DNA of 8,004 nucleotides. Origin: Gammaproteobacteria bacterium. GTDB taxonomy: Bacteria; Pseudomonadota; Gammaproteobacteria; SZUA-152. Both the position numbers and the translations under genes were made by a program. Shown piece by piece: positions 1-5,272 of this stretch. The number at the start of each line of letters is the position of its first letter. The first letter of the stretch is position 1. The DNA lies in assembly GCA_024762755.1 (NCBI GenBank), contig JANTGX010000091.1:1-8004 (forward strand), read 5' to 3'. The notes under the pieces were generated by a model. The model made no database searches. It worked only from the letters and a program-made list of their open reading frames with translations, and was not told where the DNA came from.

Positions 1-323
1 AGCTCCCCGCTGGCGGCGGAGAGCTCGCTGGCGCGGCGGATCAGCGGCACCAGGGAAGGGGGGCAGCTGAAGAATTCGCCCGTGGGCAGGAGCTGGTTGA
101 CCCGCCCCAGGGGGCCGGGGTGCCAGGCGTGCCAGGCGTTGTGCATGTAGTCGAAGTCGCGCGCCAGCTCGGCCACGGCCTGGCGCCCGCGCTCCTCGTC
201 CACCCCCCACAGGGTGACGTCGACCAGGGTGCCGAAGGTGAGCAGTTGTTCGTGGTAGACCGCAGGCCGGCTGCAGGCGCTGAGCAGGAAGACGAACAGG
301 AGCAGGGGCAGGGCGCGCATCAT
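1..323 (-). CDS. apbE: ApbE-family FAD:protein FMN transferase lipoprotein (N-terminal part, cut by window edge)
   Basis: ApbE proteins transfer FMN from FAD onto Thr/Ser of target flavoproteins such as Nqr/Rnf subunits, usually outside the cytoplasmic membrane. The visible 107 residues begin with a short hydrophobic signal sequence (residues about 4-16) and a lipobox L14-S15-A16-C17, so the protein should be a lipoprotein anchored through Cys17. After it comes FGTLVDVTLWG (from about residue 30), which fits the MGT-type first strand of the family. The later HNAWHAWHPG, GRVNQLL and RRASELSAASGE segments fit the 'S.y.p.SelsrlN ... a..ls..S.G' region. The catalytic and FAD-binding parts lie outside the window, since family members are usually above 300 residues. 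The first ATG (323-321) overlaps the gshB stop codon as ATGA, so translation is probably coupled to gshB; a weak AGG lies 10 bases upstream. Family assignment rests on the N-terminal third only. Confidence 0.75.
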   Translation of the reverse strand, partial: MMRALPLLLFVFLLSACSRPAVYHEQLLTFGTLVDVTLWGVDEERGRQAVAELARDFDYMHNAWHAWHPGPLGRVNQLLPTGEFFSCPPSLVPLIRRASELSAASGE

Positions 324-1279
324 GCCGGTCTGGCCTGATCCAGGCGGGCGGCGATGACGCTCATCAGGTCGCCGGCGATGTCCAGGCCGTAGAGGGCGTC
401 CAGCTCACGGATGCAGGTGGGGCTGGTGACGTTCACCTCGGTGAGGTAGTCGCCGATGACGTCGAGGCCGACGAACAGCAGGCCCATGGCGCGCAGGCGC
501 GGTGCCACCTGGGCGCAGATCCAGCGGTCGCGCTCGCTCAGTGCGACGCCCACGCCGCGCCCGCCCACCGCCAGATTGCCGCGATTCTCGCCCTCGGCGG
601 GGACCCGCGCCAGGGCGTAGGGCACGGGCTCGCCGTCGATCAGCAGGATGCGCTTGTCGCCGTCGCGGATCTCGGGGATGAAGCGCTGCGCCATGGCCAG
701 GCGGCGGCCGTGTTCGGTGAGGGTCTCGAGGATCACATTGGTGTTGGGGTCACCGGCCTGCACGCGAAAGATGGAGGCGCCGCCCATGGCGTCCAGCGGC
801 TTGAGGATGATGTCGCCCTGTTCGGCGAGGAAGTCGCGCAGGCGGTCGCCATCGCGGCTCACCAGACTCGGCGCGCAGCACTGCGGGAACCAGGCGGTGG
901 CCAGTTTCTCGTTGGCCTCGCGCAGGGCCTGGGGGCGGTTGACCACCAGGCAGCCCGCCTCTTCCGCCAGGCTCAGCAGGTGGGTGTTGTAGAGGTATTC
1001 GGTGTCGAAGGGCGGGTCCTGGCGCATCAGCACCACGTCCAATTCGGCCAGCGGGGTCTCTTCGGCCGCGCCGAGGGTGAACCAGTCGCGAGGATCGTCG
1101 CGCACCGTCAGGGATCGCCAGCGGCCAAAGGTGCAACCATCGCGCAGCCACAGGTCGGCGGGCTCCATATAGTGGAGCGACCAGCCGCGCGCCTGGGCCG
1201 CGAGAAGCATGGCGAGGCTGCTGTCCTTGTGTGGCTTGATGGTCGCGATGGGGTCCATCACGATGCCGAGTCTGCTCAT
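320..1279 (-). CDS. gshB: Glutathione synthetase
   Basis: Catalyses the ATP-dependent joining of gamma-glutamylcysteine and glycine, the last step of glutathione synthesis, in the cytosol. The 319 residues match the usual bacterial GshB length (316 in E. coli). The start LGIVMDPIATIKPHKDSS is typical of the family. MRQDPPFD lies at 85-92, the ATP-grasp segment KPLDAMGG at 160-167, GDKRI at 207-211, and the glycine-rich loop ENRGNLAVGGRG at 231-242. The C-terminal EVNVTSPTCIRE at 281-292 carries the metal-binding Glu and Asn, with Asp273 upstream. All key motifs are intact. The ATG at 1279 is the natural start because the conserved N-terminus begins two residues later. The stop overlaps the downstream apbE-like start by 4 bases, suggesting a two-gene minus-strand unit. 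It is transcribed away from pilG; a weak -10-like CATTAT (minus strand, 1316-1311) lies upstream. Confidence 0.97.
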   Translation of the reverse strand: MSRLGIVMDPIATIKPHKDSSLAMLLAAQARGWSLHYMEPADLWLRDGCTFGRWRSLTVRDDPRDWFTLGAAEETPLAELDVVLMRQDPPFDTEYLYNTHLLSLAEEAGCLVVNRPQALREANEKLATAWFPQCCAPSLVSRDGDRLRDFLAEQGDIILKPLDAMGGASIFRVQAGDPNTNVILETLTEHGRRLAMAQRFIPEIRDGDKRILLIDGEPVPYALARVPAEGENRGNLAVGGRGVGVALSERDRWICAQVAPRLRAMGLLFVGLDVIGDYLTEVNVTSPTCIRELDALYGLDIAGDLMSVIAARLDQARPA

Positions 1280-1390
1280 GGCGGGGCCTGCGGGGTAACT
1301 GGATTTGGCGATAATGTGGCGGCCTGCGTATGATTCGCGCTCCGGTCGTACGAGTTTCAGGGGGTGTCGGGGAAAATACCCGTTTCGCCC

Positions 1391-1446
1391 TTAAGTCTTC
1401 GCGCTCCGCAGCCGATAGTGGGTTCGGACCGTCTGCAAAGACTTAA
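1391..1446. repeat. Perfect 9-bp inverted repeat overlapping the candidate promoter
   Basis: TTAAGTCTT at 1391-1399 and AAGACTTAA at 1438-1446 are exact reverse complements, separated by 38 bases. After one mismatch the arms continue inward with two more G-C pairs (1401-1402 with 1435-1436). The left arm sits on the -35 of the sigma-28-like promoter and the right arm falls just after its predicted start. It could be a pair of operator half-sites or the stem of a structured element; no known regulator site is recognised. Confidence 0.5.
1392..1418 (+). promoter_or_regulatory. Candidate sigma-28 (FliA)-type promoter toward pilG
   Basis: The sequence reads TAAGTCTT, then 11 bases, then GCCGATAG. 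The E. coli FliA consensus is TAAAGTTT-N11-GCCGATAA, so the -10 matches 7 of 8 and the -35 matches 5 of 8 at the exact spacing. Shifting the -35 by one base gives 6 of 8 with a 12-base spacer. It points toward pilG and predicts a start near 1425 and a leader of about 290 bases. The match is seen in the sequence; that it works is inference. Confidence 0.42.
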
Positions 1447-1478
1447 CTCCTTGAACGGCAGGCACTTATAGATTGTAC

Positions 1479-1487
1479 TGGAATAAT
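1479..1487 (+). promoter_or_regulatory. Candidate extended -10 promoter element
   Basis: TGG followed by AATAAT gives an extended -10 (TGn) with a hexamer matching TATAAT at 5 of 6 positions, in the most A/T-rich part of the spacer. No good -35 is found 16-18 bases upstream; TTGAAC at 1451-1456 is too far away (25 bases) to pair with it. Extended -10 promoters can work without a strong -35. It would give a pilG leader of about 225 bases. Confidence 0.35.
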
Positions 1488-1611
1488 GTGATAAATACAC
1501 AGGGCCATGCTGCCGCGCAAGTGCGTCAGTTTGTCGTTATTCCCCCCGCCGCCAGCCCCTGCAGCGGTGCCCTTGACAGGCGTATGAAACAGCGAGGGAC
1601 GCGGCCCGGCT

Positions 1612-1634
1612 CAGTGGCGGCGATCCCCCCACTG
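1612..1634 (+). other. Hairpin in the pilG leader
   Basis: CAGTGG (1612-1617) pairs with CCACTG (1629-1634). After one C-C mismatch two more G-C pairs close a five-base loop. It would lie in the 5' leader from either candidate promoter, about 84 bases before the pilG start. No U tract follows, so it is not a standard terminator. Confidence 0.35.
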
Positions 1635-1705
1635 TCGGTGGACTCGGCGCCCTCGGCCCCTGCGGTTTTCACCGGATTTGAATCGATTGCAACGGAACTG
1701 GATAA

Positions 1706-1710
1706 AGAGG
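1706..1710 (+). promoter_or_regulatory. Ribosome binding site that decides the pilG start
   Basis: AGAGG ends one base before the GTG at 1712 but seven bases before the GTG at 1718. Seven is a normal distance, one is not. An in-frame TAA at 1703-1705 rules out any start further upstream. Confidence 0.65.
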
Positions 1711-1717
1711 TGTGACG

Positions 1718-2122
1718 GTGGCAAGTGATACTCCCGAACCCAGCCTTGAAGGCATCAAGGTCATGGTCATCGACGACAGCAAGACCATTCGACGGACCGC
1801 AGAGACCCTGCTGAAAAAGGCCGGCTGCGAGGTGGTGACCGCCACCGACGGCTTCGAGGCCCTGGCCAAGATCACCGACCAGAACCCCGAACTCATCTTC
1901 GTCGACATCATGATGCCGCGCCTCGATGGCTATCAGACCTGTGCGCTGATCAAGAAGAACCCCAATTACCGGGACACGCCGGTCATCCTGCTCACCAGCA
2001 AGGACGGCCTGTTCGACCGCGCCCGCGGCCGCATCGTCGGCTCGGACCGCTATCTGACCAAGCCCTTCACCAAAGACGAGCTGCTCGGTGCCATTCGCGA
2101 GCACTTGGCAGAGACGTCCTAG
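1718..2122 (+). CDS. pilG: Type IV pilus response regulator PilG
   Basis: A single-domain (CheY-like) response regulator. In Pseudomonas aeruginosa PilG is a phosphorylation target of ChpA and promotes pilus extension. The 134 residues are one receiver domain from about residue 13. The acidic pocket is Asp19-Asp20, the phosphoacceptor Asp63 sits in IFVDIMMPRLDGYQTC, Thr93 follows in the switch strand and Lys115 in YLTKPF. VMVIDDSKTIRRTAETLLKKAG is nearly identical to the known PilG, as is GRIVGSD, so the PilG rather than PilH assignment is firm. There is no output domain, so it acts by protein contact. It is the first gene of the plus-strand operon, 44 bases before pilH. GTG 1718 is preferred because of AGAGG at 1706-1710; GTG 1712 would add two residues. 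Confidence 0.95.
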   Translation: MASDTPEPSLEGIKVMVIDDSKTIRRTAETLLKKAGCEVVTATDGFEALAKITDQNPELIFVDIMMPRLDGYQTCALIKKNPNYRDTPVILLTSKDGLFDRARGRIVGSDRYLTKPFTKDELLGAIREHLAETS

Positions 2123-2152
2123 GCACGGCGCCCGCAACCGTATCGTATTAAC

Positions 2153-2158
2153 AGGAGA
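2153..2158 (+). promoter_or_regulatory. pilH ribosome binding site
   Basis: AGGAGA lies eight bases before the pilH ATG at 2167. It is among the strongest Shine-Dalgarno sequences in the window, suggesting efficient translation of pilH relative to its neighbours. Confidence 0.75.
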
Positions 2159-2166
2159 GAACTGGC

Positions 2167-2532
2167 ATGGCCAATATTTTGATCGTCGACGACTCACCCA
2201 CCGAACTGCATGTGCTCAGCGGCATGCTGGAGAAGAATGGCCATTCGGTCATCTCTGCGGCGGATGGCGAGGAGGGTGTGGCCCGGGCCAAGGCCGAGAA
2301 ACCGGATCTGATCCTGATGGACGTGGTGATGCCCGGGTTGAACGGTTTTCAGGCCTCGCGGCAGATCGCCAACGACCCCGAGACCAGCCATATTCCCATC
2401 GTCATCGTCAGCACCAAGGATCAGGAGACCGACAAGATGTGGGGCCTGCGCCAGGGTGCCAAGGACTACCTCACCAAGCCGGTGAAAGAGAAGGAGCTGA
2501 TGGCCACCATCGGCACCTTGTTGGCCGGCTGA
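2167..2532 (+). CDS. pilH: Type IV pilus response regulator PilH
   Basis: The second single-domain receiver of the Pil-Chp system. In P. aeruginosa PilH counteracts PilG and is linked to pilus retraction or to draining phosphate from ChpA. The 121 residues equal the family length. The acidic pocket is Asp8-Asp9, the phosphoacceptor Asp52 lies in LMDVVMPGLNGFQA, Ser82-Thr83 are in the switch strand and Lys104 in DYLTKPV. The signature TKDQETDK followed by WGLRQGAKDYLTKPV is characteristic of PilH. The start is fixed by AGGAGA upstream and by ILIVDD beginning at residue 4. It lies 16 bases upstream of pilI. All phosphorylation residues are present, so it should be active. Confidence 0.95.
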   Translation: MANILIVDDSPTELHVLSGMLEKNGHSVISAADGEEGVARAKAEKPDLILMDVVMPGLNGFQASRQIANDPETSHIPIVIVSTKDQETDKMWGLRQGAKDYLTKPVKEKELMATIGTLLAG

Positions 2533-2548
2533 GGGTGGAACGACGGTG

Positions 2549-3085
2549 ATGGAAGGCAAGCATCCCCTGAGCCTGCTGCGCGAGATCGAACGGCGCAGCC
2601 TGGTCAACGCGCGCGGTCTGCCGCAGCGCGAAGAGACCCATGAGCTGTGGCACGGCATCGGCTTTCGCATCGGCGATGCCCGCTTGGTGGCGCCGCTCAC
2701 ACAGGTCAACGAGATCCTCCATTACCCCCGCCTGACCACCGTCCCCGGCACCCTCGCCTGGGTCAAGGGTCTGGCCAACATCCGTGGCACCCTGTTGCCG
2801 GTAATGGATCTGCGCGCCTACCTCGAACAGCCCAGCGGCAGTTTCGGCAGCCGTTCCCGCATCATGGTGATTCGGGAGGGCGATGTCACCGCCGGTCTGT
2901 TGGTGGACGAGGTGATGGGCCTGAAACACTTCGAGGCGGAAGAGGTGGCGACCCGGGTGCCGCGCATCGAGTCCACCTTGCGACCCTATATCCAGGGTGC
3001 CTTCAAGCAATCCGACCAGGTCTGGTATGTCTTCGACATGACCGCCCTGGCCGGCGATCCGCACTTCCTGCAGGTCGCCGTGTAA
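2549..3085 (+). CDS. pilI: Type IV pilus CheW-like adaptor PilI
   Basis: A CheW-domain scaffold that joins the receptor PilJ to the kinase ChpA at the cytoplasmic side of the membrane. From the ATG at 2549 the protein has 178 residues. An N-terminal helix-like segment (about 1-32) precedes one CheW domain (about 34-172). WHGIGFRIG starts the first strand, and GLANIRGTLLPVMDL at 74-88 is the family hallmark equivalent to 'G..N.RG...P..DL', with Arg79-Gly80 expected at the receptor or kinase contact. GLLVDEVMGLKHF continues the fold. A GTG at 2546 directly before the ATG would add one Met; the two cannot be told apart. The upstream GGTGGAA is a modest Shine-Dalgarno. There is a 98-base structured gap before pilJ. 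Similarity to P. aeruginosa PilI over the full length makes the assignment secure. Confidence 0.93.
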   Translation: MEGKHPLSLLREIERRSLVNARGLPQREETHELWHGIGFRIGDARLVAPLTQVNEILHYPRLTTVPGTLAWVKGLANIRGTLLPVMDLRAYLEQPSGSFGSRSRIMVIREGDVTAGLLVDEVMGLKHFEAEEVATRVPRIESTLRPYIQGAFKQSDQVWYVFDMTALAGDPHFLQVAV

Positions 3086-3097
3086 CCCGAGACAGAC

Positions 3098-3111
3098 GCG
3101 CCAGCGGGCGC
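3098..3111 (+). other. First hairpin in the pilI-pilJ gap
   Basis: GCGCC (3098-3102) pairs with GGCGC (3107-3111) across the tetraloop AGCG. It starts 13 bases after the pilI stop. No U run follows, so it is more likely an mRNA-stability or processing element than a terminator. Confidence 0.4.
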
Positions 3112-3121
3112 CGAGAATGCC

Positions 3122-3140
3122 GACCCGGCTGGCCGCGGTC
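3122..3140 (+). other. Second hairpin in the pilI-pilJ gap
   Basis: GACC-CGG (3122-3128) pairs with CCG and GGTC (3133-3140) around the loop CTGG, with one bulged C at 3136, giving seven base pairs. It follows the first hairpin by ten bases, making a tandem structured segment ahead of pilJ. No U run follows. Confidence 0.4.
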
Positions 3141-3145
3141 ACCAC

Positions 3146-3187
3146 ATGAACAACAAAATCATCAGGGCTAGGAGCCGAAACCCATGA
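3146..3187 (+). CDS. Possible 13-codon leader ORF overlapping the pilJ start
   Basis: An ATG at 3146 opens a 13-residue reading frame (MNNKIIRARSRNP) whose TGA overlaps the pilJ ATG as ATGA. It has no convincing Shine-Dalgarno sequence; its 3' end contains the pilJ ribosome binding site. It could couple translation into pilJ, or occur by chance. Nothing in the peptide suggests a function. Confidence 0.2.
   Translation: MNNKIIRARSRNP
3170..3174 (+). promoter_or_regulatory. pilJ ribosome binding site
   Basis: AGGAG lies nine bases before the ATG at 3184 and fixes the pilJ start. Confidence 0.7.
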
Positions 3188-5208
3188 GACAAGCAGCAAA
3201 CTCGAAATTCGCCTTTGACAAGGGACTGGTCATCCTCGGTACCTTGCTACTGGTGTTCTTCCTCGCGGCGGTGGCCTCCTTCATCTATGTCGAGAAACAG
3301 GCCGGCTACGACAAGGAGTACATCAGTATCGCGGGCGAGGAACGCGTACTCTCCCAGAGTCTGGCGAAGAATGCGGTGGAGGCGGCGAGCGCCAGTAACG
3401 TCGCGGCCTTTACCCTGCTGCGGCAGAACCGCGAAGACTTCGCGCGCAACCTGGACACTCTGCGCAACGGCAACCCGGAGACCGGCCTGCCGCCGAGTCC
3501 GCCGGAGGTGGAAGAGTATCTCAGCGGGGTCGAATCGCTGTGGATGGAGATGGCCAGCAACGCCGATGCCGTGCTCGAGGCGGAAGGCACCATCCGCATG
3601 GTCAGCGAGTTCGTCGGTGCCATCAACGACACCATGCCCACCCTGCTGGCCCTCTCCGACGAGGTGGTCAGCACTATGATCGAGTCCGGCGCCAGCGCCA
3701 ACCAGGTCTATGTGGCCAGCCGCCAGCTCATGCTGGTGCCGCGCATCGCCGTCAACGCCAACAAGATCCTCTCCGGCGGCAAGGGCGCCGCCGCGGCGGC
3801 CGAGCGCTTCGGCCGGGATGCGGCGCTGTTCGGCCGCGTGCTGGACGCCATGCTCAAGGGCAACCGCAAGATGAACATCGCCCGCGTCAACGACCCCGAT
3901 GCACGGGAGAAACTGGCCGAGGTGGCGGACGCCTTCCAGACCGTGCAGGAACTGGTCGGCCGTGTGCTCGAGCAGACGCCGAACCTGTTCAGCGCGCAGA
4001 AGGCGGCACACGCCATGGTGCAACAGAGCGGCCTGCTGCTGAACCGCACCACCGAGTTGATGCAGGCCTACGCCAGCCTGGGTGACAGCCGCATGATCAC
4101 CGCCACCAGCGCCACCCTGCTGGGTGCCGTGGCCCTGTTGTTGCTGATCGTGCTCGGCTTCAAGGTGGTCAACGATACGCGCACTCGCTTGGAAGAGACC
4201 GCGGCGCAGAACCGACGCAACCAGGACGCCATCATGCGTCTGCTGGACGAGATCGGCGATCTCGCCAACGGCGACCTGACCGCCCACGCCACGGTGACCG
4301 AGGACATCACCGGCGCCATCGCCGATGCCATCAACTACACCATCGACCAGCTGCGTCGACTGGTCTCCACCATCAATGAGACCACCGTGCAGGTGTCCTC
4401 GGCGGCGCAGGAGACGCAGGCCACCGCCATGCACCTGGCCGAGGCCTCCGACCATCAGGCCGAGCAGATCACCGCGGCCTCGGCGGCCATCAACCAGATG
4501 GCGGTCTCCATCGACACCGTCTCGCACAACGCCAACGCCTCCTCCGACGTGGCCAACAAGTCGCTGGATATTGCCAAGAAGGGCGCCGGCGCGGTGCAGG
4601 ACACCATCAGCGGTATGGACACCATTCGCGAACAGATCCAGGAGACCTCCAAGCGCATCAAGCGCCTGGGTGAGAGCTCACAGGAGATCGGCGACATGGT
4701 GGAGCTGATCAACGACATCGCCGACCAGACCAACATCCTGGCCCTGAACGCCGCCATCCAGGCCGCCATGGCCGGCGAATCCGGCCGCGGTTTCGCGGTG
4801 GTGGCCGACGAGGTGCAGCGACTGGCCGAGAAGTCCACCGACGCCACCAAGCAGATCGAGGCCCTGGTGAAGACCATCCAGTCCGATACCAACGAGGCGG
4901 TCTCCTCCATGGAGCAGTCCACCACCCAGGTGGTGGGCGGGGCCAAGCTGGCGGTCAACGCCGGCGACGCCCTGGGGGAGATCGAGAACGTCTCCCTGGA
5001 GCTGGCCGAGTTGACCCGCTCCATCTCCGAGTCGGCACAGCAACAGGCGGTGGCCGCCTCCAGTATCTCCGAGAGCATGAACGTGATCCAGGAGGTCACC
5101 ACGCAGACCTCCGCCGGTACCAACGAGACCTCGGCCTCCATCGGCAACCTGGCGGAACTGGCCAATGAGCTGCGTAAGTCCGTATCGGGCTTCAAGCTGC
5201 CGGAATGA
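3184..5208 (+). CDS. pilJ: Type IV pilus methyl-accepting chemoreceptor PilJ
   Basis: The receptor of the Pil-Chp system, proposed in P. aeruginosa to sense pilin or pilus tension during surface contact. The 674 residues are close to the known 682. One membrane segment lies at about 15-36 and a second at about 305-328. The periplasmic part between them holds two tandem PilJ_N-type modules: GEERVLSQSLAKNA near 51-64 and the related ASRQLMLVPRIAVNANK near 178-194. A HAMP-like segment follows (about 330-390), then the signalling coiled coil. The hairpin tip, starting DIADQTNILALNAA at 511, includes AAIQAAMAGE where classical receptors have AAIEAARAGE; this variant is typical of PilJ. SSAAQETQAT at 405-414 fits the methylation consensus with the pair Gln409-Glu410. 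The C-terminus SVSGFKLPE lacks a CheR-docking pentapeptide. AGGAG nine bases upstream supports the start. Confidence 0.97.
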   Translation: MRQAANSKFAFDKGLVILGTLLLVFFLAAVASFIYVEKQAGYDKEYISIAGEERVLSQSLAKNAVEAASASNVAAFTLLRQNREDFARNLDTLRNGNPETGLPPSPPEVEEYLSGVESLWMEMASNADAVLEAEGTIRMVSEFVGAINDTMPTLLALSDEVVSTMIESGASANQVYVASRQLMLVPRIAVNANKILSGGKGAAAAAERFGRDAALFGRVLDAMLKGNRKMNIARVNDPDAREKLAEVADAFQTVQELVGRVLEQTPNLFSAQKAAHAMVQQSGLLLNRTTELMQAYASLGDSRMITATSATLLGAVALLLLIVLGFKVVNDTRTRLEETAAQNRRNQDAIMRLLDEIGDLANGDLTAHATVTEDITGAIADAINYTIDQLRRLVSTINETTVQVSSAAQETQATAMHLAEASDHQAEQITAASAAINQMAVSIDTVSHNANASSDVANKSLDIAKKGAGAVQDTISGMDTIREQIQETSKRIKRLGESSQEIGDMVELINDIADQTNILALNAAIQAAMAGESGRGFAVVADEVQRLAEKSTDATKQIEALVKTIQSDTNEAVSSMEQSTTQVVGGAKLAVNAGDALGEIENVSLELAELTRSISESAQQQAVAASSISESMNVIQEVTTQTSAGTNETSASIGNLAELANELRKSVSGFKLPE

Positions 5209-5215
5209 GTCGGAA

Positions 5216-5240
5216 ACCCTGCACCCGGATGGGGCAGGGT
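5216..5240 (+). other. Hairpin just after pilJ
   Basis: ACCCTGC (5216-5222) pairs perfectly with GCAGGGT (5234-5240). After one A-G mismatch two further G-C pairs close a five-base loop. It begins eight bases after the pilJ stop. The following bases are GACCGCC, not a U tract, so it is not a standard Rho-independent terminator. It may protect the 3' end of pilJ mRNA or lower expression of pilK and chpA. Confidence 0.5.
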
Positions 5241-5272
5241 GACCGCCGGTGCAGTCAGCGATGAGAGCGACG

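Larger units (their letters stand above)
1280..1717. other. Divergent intergenic region between gshB and pilG
   Basis: This 438-base spacer separates the divergent gshB and pilG units and is the only long non-coding stretch in the window. Its central part (about 1450-1500) is clearly richer in A and T than the flanking genes, as expected for a promoter region. It contains a sigma-28-like promoter, a 9-bp inverted repeat, an extended -10 element and a leader hairpin, each listed separately. An open frame through 1473-1715 exists but reads as a Pro/Ala-rich, poorly initiated sequence and is not called as a gene. No tRNA, repeat array or insertion sequence is seen here. Confidence 0.85.

Noticed and set aside
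648..1333. Plus-strand open frames opposite gshB
   Set aside because: They are shadows of gshB, which has all its motifs on the minus strand.
1417..1432. T-arm-like GTGGGTTCGGACC suggesting a tRNA
   Set aside because: No acceptor stem, anticodon arm or D-arm can be built around it, and the surrounding arms belong to a different inverted repeat.
1461..1476. Possible sigma-54 promoter, GGCAC followed by ATTGT
   Set aside because: The downstream element is two bases too far from GGCAC and lacks the invariant GC, so the -24/-12 spacing is broken.
1487..1501. Possible CRP/Vfr site (TGTGA...CACA)
   Set aside because: The spacer between TGTG and CACA is 7 bases, not the 8 of the CRP consensus, and the right half lacks the T of TCACA. 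Kept only as an unexplained dyad.
1573..1600. TTGACA at 1573-1578 as a sigma-70 -35
   Set aside because: The bases 16-18 downstream are GC-rich with no -10-like hexamer.
1690..1710. GGA motifs near the pilG ribosome site as CsrA/RsmA binding sites
   Set aside because: GGA is common, neither copy sits in a clear hairpin loop, and the match to the full consensus is poor.
1473..1715. 80-codon plus-strand open frame in the divergent spacer as a gene
   Set aside because: It starts with TTG without a ribosome binding site and is low in recognisable features, and the region carries promoter-like elements. Its shorter in-frame version is discussed as a weak leader-ORF possibility.
3247..4527. Long minus-strand open frame opposite pilJ (426 codons)
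   Set aside because: It is antisense to a firmly identified gene and rich in His, Gly and Gln, the usual artefact of GC-rich codon use.
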